Shown: piece after piece, positions 12,218 to 22,900 of the stretch
How positions within the stretch are numbered: position 1 is the stretch's first letter
Layout: each line of letters opens with the position of its first letter
DNA from: Mytilisepta virgata
Lineage: Eukaryota > Mollusca > Bivalvia > Mytilida > Mytilidae
Direction of reading: 5' to 3'
Length of the DNA stretch: 64,000 nucleotides
NCBI GenBank assembly: GCA_028015205.1
Contig: CM051512.1
Location: forward strand, 22,227,139-22,291,138
Position numbers and translations under genes: made by a program
Notes under the pieces: model-generated
Told to the model about the DNA's origin: nothing
The model's database searches: none
What the model saw: only the letters and a program-made list of their open reading frames with translations

Positions 12218-14522
12218 GGCGAGCTTTAGAAACATGAGAAAAGGCGAGCTTTAGCGAGCCTTTTTCCCATGTTTCGCAGCGATCCCAAATACATTTTATA
12301 TTTTCCGTCAATAACCTTGCATTTTCTTTATCCTGCAATCCCCTTTCGATGCGTAAAATGCCTTAAAATTACGTTTGAATTTGACGTCATCTGGTTCATT
12401 CACTACGCTCCTTGCGCTCTTCATGTAAACAAGTACCAGTAGACTTTATTAGGTCATTGACCTAATACGACTAAAGTTTATTCTACCCCTGTTATTAGAC
12501 CGGAAATGGCTTGATTGCAGGATAAAAAAAACTCTGTACCTATTTGAAAATGGAAGGTTTATTATCCATTTGTAATGTTGAAGTCAGTAAACGACTTTCT
12601 TTATTTATCAAGAAAATTGAAGCAATGTTTTCAATCTATATTTTATTCTGCAACTATGCCCTTTAGCTGACCAATATAGCATGCTCAATATTGTTTTCGA
12701 TATTGGGTCAATAGCCCAATATAGTCTCCTGGTACCCTTGTCCTCACATTCAACGATATTTTGCATTGCGTTCTGGTTCACAGTTTTTATGACGTCGTGT
12801 TTCCCTAGATTACGCGCCAAAAACGGCTCTTCTTCAAACCCTCGCATTTCTACCGGTTTCTAAGGCTCGTACAAGTAAACTTTTATATTTTCTGACAATA
12901 TACATGTATTGTATATTTACAGCCATATACATGAAAATTTAAAAATTACTGTTGTTTATTTATTCCATGATGAAAACAATTGGTGATGATGTGCTGATAT
13001 ATAATTTTACTAAATTTAGTTATTAATACTACTAAAAGAATGAGACAAATTTTTGTTAGCCGGGTTGCCGTTTCAACAACAAATGCGACGTGCGATCTTT
13101 ATATATCAGAAGTATGAGACCATTGTGCAGTTTAAAACTTTTATCAGTACATACGCAATTGTTTCCGCGTTTTGCTAATTACCCCTAATTAATTAATGCG
13201 GATCACGAAAACCGATACCGTTCCGGAAGTATACATTACAAGAAGTTTCCGGTATCGACTGAGGAAAAGTTTGTCTATAAAAGACAGCTCGACAGAAAAC
13301 GGTTTAGGATTTCGTTGCGTAAGTGTAAAGAAAAATGCACAAAAGAAAATGAACAATCGTCTTTCTATTCAATCATCTGCACTGGGAATTTAAAAAGCAA
13401 CCACATGCCCAAAATGAATGAAAATAAAAAAGGCAAATATGCTTGCTTCCCCGTCTTATAAAGAACACTTCACCCAAGGCTCCAGGTTCAAAACAGTAGT
13501 TATCAATTTCAAGTCTGAGGGAATTAAAGTATTTACAGTTTACTTTTGAATACTGTTTCAATATATTACAATAAATTGGTACCAATAAATGATTATTATT
13601 ATAGGGAATAGACTAGTATATATTAAATTTATCGTGCTCATGTAACATATTTATATATGTCGGAGTTAAAATAATAAAATCTTGAAATTTTTTGATGGTC
13701 GAGTTAAATATGTTCATATTGCCTTAATACGGAAAATGCTTAGAGCTTCAGTAGATCAATATAGTCGTGGGGAACTACCTTTATGTTATTAGCATGATGA
13801 TAAATGCTTTCTGCTTCACTTCAGTCTTATATAATATATAAGTTTCCTTAATTAGCATATAGATAAGATTTCCTCGAAATTTAAATATTGTGTTGATATC
13901 AATCTTCCACAAAAAGTAGTGAATCATGCACAAACAATGATATGTCTTTTGTAAAAAAAAAAATAAAATCACAAACCTGAATACAAGACTAATTATTCAT
14001 GGTGAATATAATCTTCGTACATTTTAGTTTGTTCTCTCTGTTAGATAATGCTACACACCAGTGACGGATCACTGAAGTCCAACCCATAAGCGGTGAATAG
14101 AGGAGACCCTATCGTTGGGGGGAGGGGTTGTCAGGTCATAATACGGAAATCTAGACCGCAGACCATGGTAACTTGTTTGGAGAATGTCACGCTCTCTGCA
14201 CGCTGAAGACCCCATCTGAAATTTTAGAAATAGCCTAAATGTGGCTACAGAAGGCTAAATTACCCGATCCTAAACAACCGCCCAACCGTTTACAGTCGGA
14301 GTCAACAATTGTTCAACTTCGTGTCCCGTCTCACCCTTTATTGAATTGTGTTTGATAAATTCTTGTCCTGAAGAATCTCGAAATATTTGCCACTGGTCTT
14401 TATGCAAACAACAGTCAATCTTAAAACAGTCAATCTGTTAAAATTATTTAAACTTATGTACACTCTGCAATATCATGGTATGTGTAGTTTTAAATGGTTG
14501 GTACATATTTAAAAGATTTTTA

Positions 14523-15275
14523 ATGAAACTGGGCTGAGCTATATTTTTGATTCGCAAATTCCATTACCTCCTCCTTTTATTAAAGCATTAATTAAACAAC
14601 AACTATGTGACCAGTTTATACAAATGTGGTTTTCCGATTTACATAACTCATCCAGAAAATTTTATAGAATAGTGAAAAAAGATTTCAAACTTGAAGATTA
14701 TCTTATTCGTCTCTCAATAAATGTATATGTGTTTGTTTGTATTGCTTGACCCTTATGGGTGTAGTTTTGCAATAAAGAAGTATTAAAAGACAGACTCTAT
14801 ATTACAAAAATAAGGGTATCAAATTTAAAACTTCCTATTGAACAGTATCAAAAAGGAATTAAGACCTTGTACTTTTTGTGGTAACTCTGTTGGTAATGAG
14901 TATCACACTGTATTTTTATGTAGAAATAACAGGATAACTGAACTGAGAAAAAAATTATTCCAAATTAATATTGGGTTAAACCGAGTATTTATAAAATACA
15001 AGAATTGTTTTCTCTATGTAACACAAGGGTTTTGAGTGGTATTGCAATTTTTATAAAGAAGGTGTCATTACTGTAGAAATAGAAGTTTGTTTGTGAATTA
15101 GGTATGTGTATGTACTTGCTCATTCTGTCATTCACTTTTATGTATATAAATCAGGATGAAAAGGGAATGAATGGTTATGAATGAGAGTGATGTATGAGAG
15201 TTTAAACAGTTATATTCTATATACACTGTATTGATTTATGCCTTCACGGGCTCATGATTGAAAATAAAATTTACT
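14523..15275 (+). pseudogene. Decayed LINE retrotransposon 3' fragment
   Basis: Conceptual translation at 14523-14715 reads as the C-terminal part of a non-LTR reverse-transcriptase protein (FIKALIKQQLCDQFIQMW, then a basic YRIVKKDFKLEDYLIRLS). After a short insertion (about 14716-14787) and a frame change, 14857-14935 gives LRPCTFCGNSVGNEYHTVFL, the CxxC...H..C zinc-knuckle end of such proteins. The 3' tail has TGCCTTCACGGGCTCATGAT and A-rich sequence to about 15275. Dead by frameshift and insertion. The piece at about 10190-10367 is the truncated duplicate. Confidence 0.7.
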
Positions 15276-16480
15276 TTACTTTTTATTTCAGTTTACTTTA
15301 TATTTGATAATGTACCTCATGTTACGCTACATAGTGTCTGAAAGTTGTCAATAAAGTCTTGAAAGTTTTCTGTGTTAGACTTGCGTGATGAGATTTCAAT
15401 TCATTCATTATAATTTAACAGATTAAAAAGAAATATGAATTTGCAGTTTTTTCGCTCCAGGTAATAGTTATTTATCTTAATTTCAGCAGTAAACGTGAAA
15501 ACCCTTATTCATTATATTAAAACAACACAAGGGGGATTTCTTATATTTTCAAATTAACTAAATATGTATGTAAACTAACGTCTATATAATGTTAACTTAA
15601 CCAAATAACCTTCAATCCTTTAATTTATGAACACAACTTTTTATATAAACTTTGTAAATCACCGAACTGAAACAGTTGCATGATATTGACACGACGGTTA
15701 TTGAAGATTGCCTCGTTCGCTTAAAATTATTTGTATGAAATATCAAAAACCTTTCAAGGGAAATATACATTTTACATTTATCTAAAAGTTCAAGAAACAA
15801 ACAGAGATTTCAAAACTTGGATTATTGGCCGGATGTTTTCACTGTCTTATTTCAATGTGGAGAACTTTCGGTGCAAAATCTTGAAATCATAACCCAAATT
15901 TATGAGATCTCAAAAAGCATAACATATTTAAATTTCAAAAATCAATTGTTAGAAATGGTTCCGATTTATTTTTTTTTTATTTTTTTTTTTTTTGATACGT
16001 TGTTACATATGTTTATAATTTTCCACAATTTTCACATTGCAATAATAAATTTGATTTTACTTTGAAAATGAACTCGCTATCAACTTTTAAAAAAAAAAGT
16101 TTTATTACTGTTTTACAATATTATGTAAAAAATGTGTATTGTTACTCTCGTTGACTATTGTAACATAACCGCTCAATTTTGCAAATTTCAACGAATTTGG
16201 GAAAAAACAGTCACATACCTGATGTGTGTCTAGGGACTATAATAATTTCTATTCCTTTTATAACATTTTATATACCTTATTGTATAGAACGAATAAGAAG
16301 TAAATGTCAAGGTCAAGCCGACAACATCCCATCTTGTATATTTTCCTTAACTGTCACCTGTCACTAAATACTTAATGGAAAGAAATATTTCATTACACGG
16401 AAAAAGTCATATTATATATATAATTCCCTCTTTTTCCGCATTGTCATTTTGAAATAAATATACATTAAATTTATAATCCC
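15276..16480. other. No gene seen
   Basis: AT-rich DNA with poly-T near 15967-15992. Nothing recognisable. Confidence 0.6.
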
Positions 16481-16689
16481 GGATGAGTCAAAAAAAAAAC
16501 TTGATTACTTCCTTAATCAAATATCGGCAAAAGAATACCGAAGCGACAAAACAGCGAAAAAAGTCCGTAAATTCGAAATCCAAAGAAAAGACAGAGTCAT
16601 GAGAATGGAACACAAGAAGCAAACGCCATAAGGATACATGTATAACTAAAAGAATAAAAACAAAATATAATAAGTTAAACAAAACAGCA

Positions 16690-16770
16690 AATAAACTAAA
16701 GTACTAACAATGTGAACTCCAACTAAAAACCGGAAGTGACATTAGGTGCACCGGAGGGGTAAGTAAGTTG
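16690..16770 (+). repeat. Dispersed mussel-type repeat end, second copy
   Basis: Counterpart of 155-240. The preceding 16480-16690 is A-rich and probably the same element. Confidence 0.5.
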
Positions 16771-17041
16771 TGACAAATATCAAATTTTTTAGCAGTTGGA
16801 CAACATGCGTCAGGAGCTAGATGTGATCAAGGGTAATTGCAGATACCTCAAAGATGCACCGATGTTCTTACAAGAAGCCTTACTGAAGGCATTTTCAAAA
16901 GGAATTTTACATTTCAATAAATTTAATATGGTAGCTAATGTTTATCCCTTTTAAATCTTCCAATTACTGTAGTTAATGGCAAAATATGCATCATATTTTG
17001 TCGCAAAATTGATTATTTTAATTTTCCTGTATATATATATA

Positions 17042-17079
17042 TGCATTCCCCTAAAACTTTTTTTTTAGGGGAATGCATA
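17042..17079. repeat. Short perfect hairpin
   Basis: GCATTCCCCTAAAA and its inverse TTTTAGGGGAATGC are separated by a short T run. Confidence 0.7.
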
Positions 17080-17289
17080 CGTACAGCACAATTGAACACG
17101 CAGTGCACATACCACAACTTGTACGTTACATACAAATTCGTTCATTCGTGGACAAAACCGATAAGTTAATTATCACATACACATGCATGACATGTGTCTA
17201 TAAATTTTTTCACAATATTTAAATTTCATAAGTTGTTGTCCGAATACTTTCCGACAGTTACCAATATCTTATAATCAATTATCAAGTTA

Positions 17290-18290
17290 AAAAAAAACAC
17301 TAGTCCAATCCTAAGTTCGACTGAAAAATTGTATCACATAATCACCATTTTTTTGCCAATATAATCACATAATCATTAAATATTTGCTTTGGTAATCAGA
17401 AATTGATTTTCTTTAGTAATAATAATCATAAACTAATAACTTGGTAATCATTAAATAACAATTTAAACATGTTAAATGTAAAACATAAATGTAAAATATT
17501 TAATAACAATACAAGAGGCTCCCAGGAGCCTGTATCGCACAACTGTATTCAATTTCCCAATTAACAGCCAAAAAAGCACCCTAGAAACAATCGTCTGTAT
17601 AAATAGATGCTTCGTGTCAAGTTTCGTTGCATTTGGCCAAGCGACTTCGGAGGAGAAGATTTTTTTATATCAGTCAATGAGAAACAACAACTGCCCATAG
17701 CCGCCATATTTGTAATCCGATAAGGACGAAATGAAGAAATTTTATAAAGGACCTCCCATATATGCTTCCTGTTTAATTTTGTTCCATTTGGCCAAGCAGT
17801 TTCAGAGGAGAAGATTTTTGAAAACTTAGCCAATCAGAAAGAATTGCCCATGGCGGCCATGTTTTTTCCCCGATAAAGATGAAATGAGAACTATGTGCAG
17901 AGGACCTTACAGTCATCATTCCTACAAAGTTTAGTTCCAGTTGACCCCGCAGTGGTTTCAGAGGAGAAAACTTAAAGGAAAAGTTTACGCCGGACGCCAA
18001 GTGATGGCAATAGCTCACGTGGCCTTTTAGGCCAGGTGAACTAAAAAGCTTCAACAGTTAAATTAAAATGAATAATTAAACCGATATCGGGTTTGTTGTT
18101 TCCGTGTATTGAGATCCTAGGTAGTTATATTTTATCTTTCGATTTTTATTTTTTTTATTATTAAACTCGGTAATCAATTAATCAAAAATACAGTCCTAGA
18201 TAATCAAATAATCATGAAATATTTGGATTAGTAATCAAATAATCACTAAAAAACGGCAAAGTAATCACATAATCAAAAACCTCATGAGGA
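17290..18290. repeat. Repeat rich in AATCACATAATCA, split by a nested element
   Basis: Left (17330-17460) and right (18160-18280) parts both consist of variants of TAATCACATAATCA and AATATTTG. Between them, 17513-18048 is an element with ends GAGGCTCCCAGGAGCC and GGCCTTTTAGGCCAGGTGA. No gene. Confidence 0.6.
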
Positions 18291-18800
18291 GGTTCACAAA
18301 TGCTAACGTCATGCCAATAACCCCATATCACGTCTGCTTATCTCTCTCTTGCATAACATTTGTTATTGTTATACCTTATCACATATTTTATTGAAATAAC
18401 GCCGATTTTGAATATGTTATAAAAGCATTATTTGAAGCATGTTATTTGCCCCGGGGTAATAACATCATAAGAGGGCAGATACCATGTTGTCTGCCGTCTT
18501 GTGAGCCTTATTGACGTCACTTCCGCTCAGCTGTAAATTATCGTCTGATCGTGATCATAAAGTTCTTAACAACTTGCAAATAGGGACTCGAATGTAGATC
18601 TCGGGAAAAGCGTAAAAACTGAAGTTGCATTTATATACTAAAAGTGAAAGAAATAACTGTTTACTAGCTGTATCACTGTGAATGTGCACTTTATATTCAG
18701 CCCGTTCAAAACCTGACGGGCTTGCTTGAAGACAGTAAAATCGATTTCAGTATTAGAATTATTTCTGGGTAGTTCATATTGCCCTTGTTGTCAATTATAG

Positions 18801-18990
18801 ATTAATACATGGCCTTTTTCATATTGGCCTTGTTATCAGCCCGAGACTGACATCAAGGTCTCGGGCTGATAACAAGTGCAATATGAAAAAGGCCATGTAT
18901 TAATTATAGATTAATACATGGCCTTTTTCATATTGCCCTTGTTATCAATTATAGATTAATACATGGCCTTTTTCATATTGCCCTTGTTAT
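18801..18990. repeat. Foldback with 47-bp arms plus direct repeats
   Basis: ATTAATACATGGCCTTTTTC...CAGCCCGAGAC is inverted at 18859-18904 around a 10-base loop. The arm sequence is then repeated directly twice (about 18911-18990). Confidence 0.85.
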
Positions 18991-19289
18991 CAGCCCGAGA
19001 CCTTGATATCGGCTCCGAGGGCTTTAGCCCAAAGGACGATATCAGTTGAGGGATGATAACACGATGATATCCCTTTGGTATTTCTTGACTTTGCTTACAG
19101 CTGTAGTTCGGTCACAAGTTGTTTATTTCTGGTATTTCAATTTAGCGATTAGTTAAACTTTTTATTATATTGTACAGAATCTAGCATTTTAGCAGAAATA
19201 AATTCAAATAAACGGACTATGTCTTTTGAAATCTCTCCGTCACTTCCTAGAGTGAAATCCGGCTGTTCTTTTCACATGTGATTTACCAG

Positions 19290-19531
19290 ATTGAAATTCA
19301 TATTTGCTGCTTCTCCGCCAATCACGCGGTATATATAGGAGTATTATGTGTTAGGGTGGGGTGATATGTCTCTCTTGTGGACTGTTGCCTCATGCGCTAG
19401 CACGTTAAAAGTCCGGCTCAGTGTGTCGGTCTAGTACAAAGCAGAGTTAACATCACACCAATGTTGTCTTGGTGTGCATTTAATAATTACCACTGGACGT
19501 TAAACAATAATTAAACCGTCCATCCCTTTTC
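19290..19531 (+). mobile_element. 5'-truncated tRNA-derived SINE
   Basis: From TTGCTGCTTCTCCGCCAA to CCACTGGACGTTAAACAATA this matches the body and tail of the SINE at 23357-23713, but the tRNA-like head is missing. Confidence 0.75.
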
Positions 19532-19920
19532 TAACAATATCGAGGTTTTCAGTTTACTCAACTTCTAAGACAGGAATTTGTTCAACCCTTGTTGATGTCA
19601 TCATTCCATGAGTGTTTTGGCAAACATCGGCGCCCAAACGACGTTTCATCCTCATAATTAACAGGAATAGATATTTTCAGTTAGATATTGACACCTCAGT
19701 TGACTTAACACTTCATCAGATTTTACACACTTGCAACAATACAAATGACCCGCGAGAACCGATAGCAATATCCGGTGTCACTAGTACATTGTTAGAACTG
19801 TACTTGTCAATGTCATCATGATAAGAGTATCATGTTCACATTGTAAATACATGTGTATGTCTATAATATCAGTTGGAACCGGATGTGTTTTTCTGGATTA
19901 ATTTCATCATTATTTCTAAA

Positions 19921-22900
19921 ATGTTGGTGAAATTCCTAATCGTCTGTATGTGTATATTAACTGCAGAAACTGGTTTTCGATCACTTCAAAGAGAATACAC
20001 CAACAGAGGTTAGTATGTGATTCAACCAGGGGGAGTACGGAGAGGGCTATCGGAACCTGTAAATCCGAATTGAATTGAAAGTAAAATGCTTTCTTATTGA
20101 AAAATTAGGCCCCGCATTAAGAGATTGTTATGTAGTGTGAGAATATTCTCCGCACGATGACCTTATGTAGCAACTTCAGTTAGCTCTAGGTTGAGCATTG
20201 GTAAACATTGATTGCTAACATTGTACCTGGTACCCCAAATTTAAATAGATATATGATAAAAATTTAGTAACCCAGTTGTTAAATAAATTCCCGAAAAAGC
20301 TCCGCCTGGCGTTTGGTTAAGTTGGTTTCGGATTTCAAAGTTGTTGTATGAACGTAATCTTAATGAATTACACGTACAAGATATATATCATGTATATAGA
20401 ATATACATATTAAACAGTATTTTGATTGACGTGATTGACACGTCAAATTGACGTGATTGACACATCAAATTGGCACATATTATTTAGTAGTAACGAATCT
20501 GCAGGGGAAAGAGTTCCATATGTCACCCCAGCAGTATATATCTGAGACAGAATAAGCATATACATGTAGATGTACTTATGGGGGTGCCAAATGGAACTCT
20601 TGCCTCTACAGGAATACACTCAATAGGTAACATCCCAAATGAGTTTAATAACAATGCATGAAAAGTCTACTCGACTTTGCTGAACTGACATCAGTAAAAA
20701 ACAATAGAACCAATACACCACTAGTCATAAATTTAAATAAGTTTACAGTAGCCCTAAATATCATGTAAATGCATTTATCTCCCTTTAGACAACTTAGCTA
20801 AGGGCGACAAATGAATAACGTTTGTGGTTGCGATGGTCGGATGCAATAACTAATTTGGTATAAACAACCTTGCCTTCTTTTCTTAATCTAGATTTATCAT
20901 TTCATACGTATATAAGTAATTTAAAACACGCTTAAGGAGGTGTTGCTTAAAAATCAAAATTTCTCGGTATCCAATCGTTTTTAGCTTTAAGGATGTTCGC
21001 TGCTCAGTTTCAAAATAACAAGCTTTTCATAACACTGGTAAATATTGATAGTGGATTAATAAAGGAACTAAAAGAGCGAAAAAATATAGGTCCGCGTGAT
21101 TATTTTCGAGATATAAAGCAATTGAAAATTTGGCTGGAAAATATGCCCTCTTGATTTTACATAGCTTTATCATTGACAAGTTTTATTCCTCAAAAACCAT
21201 TAAATAATAATGACATAATCACTTTTGTAAGGACACCATTCAAATTTAAACGAATCAAAAATAGTATCATAGAAACTTCATTCTTGTTTTGCACAAATAA
21301 TATAGATTTGTATCTTTTCTATTTCTGATAGTGTTTGTGTCAAAACAACGTCTAACCAACCCAGAGGCAAAGATTGAGAACACCCGAACGAAAGATTGAT
21401 AAGCAACACGAGCCTGCTCCTGTGCCTCTGGGTTATAACAGCTAAATTTCCGTGTAAAAAGGGGAAGCAAAACGTACCCACATAAAACATTTAAAATTCA
21501 AGAATGAACTAATAGTGTTCCTATGTCTACGCATTGTCCCTTTATGTTGCAGGAAAAGTGCCGAGGGGAACGTGTTTTAACACAATGAAAAACTGTGCAA
21601 TATACGGAAAACAAAGTTGTGTAAAATTTGTGGAATGGGCATTAGATAACTGCCTTAAGTTTTGCGACTACTGTGGTAAGTTTTCAATAAGTCAATATAT
21701 AAATTGGCATTTTTTTTTATTATTGTTATACCATAACATTTTTTTTTTTTTGAAGACTTCAAGTTCGAAATGAGCAAAATATATAGTGTTCCTTTTTCAA
21801 TTTTTCGAATGATTTAGGTGTTTCAAAGAAGACAGTGTAGTTTTGAACATGAAACTGAGGTTTTAAAGTTTGATCTAATATTCTATACTCCAACATATTT
21901 AACCCCGCCGCATTTTTGCCCCTGTCCCAAGTCAGGAACCTCTAGCCTTTGTTAGTTTTGTGTGTTTTTTTAATTTTGGTTCATTTTTATGTTTCGGATT
22001 TTAGTGTGCCGCCCATTTTGCTGAACTAGTATACATTATTGTTTATGGGCCAGCTGAAGCCCGCCCCCGAGTGCTCTTTGGTCGGGTTGTTGTCTGTTTG
22101 ACACATTCCCCGTTTTGCAAATGTAACAAAGCTAGGTCTGGTTTGGCAAATATTTTTGCACAGCCGCATGTTATCGCCAGTTGGCTATCGATAAATGCCA
22201 CAAATACTGTATTATTTGTACTGGCGGATTAGTTCAACAATACAATTAGACAACTACACTGTTTTCTTTTTATGACTGTACACAAAACTTTCTTGATTTA
22301 TATACAATTTTACCAAAAACACTCCTATCTACAAACAATAAATAAAACAAGGTGTATCCAAAGGAAAAAACTCATAGCTAGCCAAAAATAGGAAAAATTG
22401 CAAGATAAAAACTAATGTTGAATCCCATAAAACATTTCGGAGCGACATCACTTGCTCCGAAAGAGGTCAACTCCTATCACTAAGGCGTGAACTATTATTC
22501 AACTTTGTGAGTAATCATAGAGTGTTACGGGAATATTTATACAGTGTAAGGGGTACACTGAGTAAATATCCGTTATTGGCATCTCAATATGGCCAAATTC
22601 AGAAAGATTGCTGGTTTTATTTTAATCAACTGTAAGCTAAATAGTTTCTTAAATGTTCTTCGAGTTATGAAGAATAAGTTCAATCTTCAAAATGTCGCGA
22701 CAAGAAGGAAAGACAGAACGACATAATTATAGCTGAAAAAAAATCCTCTATTGACCCAAAATCGGAAATAAGCCCAATAACAAGAAAAAGTTTAAAAAAA
22801 ATAATTTTCAATTTCAAAAAATGATGAAGCCGTATTTTAGAGCCTTCCAAAAATTTAATTACATTTAAAATAAAATCATTGATTGTTCTAAAAACATACA

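Larger units (their letters stand above)
6034..14698. repeat. Tandem duplication of a 4.33-kb unit
   Basis: Copy 1 spans about 6034-10367 and copy 2 about 10366-14698, head to tail, offset 4331-4333 bp throughout. Only scattered single-base or homopolymer differences were noticed, so identity appears above 99 percent. The junction shares only AT: the left edge reads TATAATAAGACG, the junction GAAGATAAGACG and the right edge GAAGATTATC. No gene was recognised inside. Each copy contains a foldback repeat with a TIR insertion, a SINE relic and the start of a LINE fragment. Reading frames up to 211 codons occur on the minus strand but arise from repeats. Confidence 0.95.
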
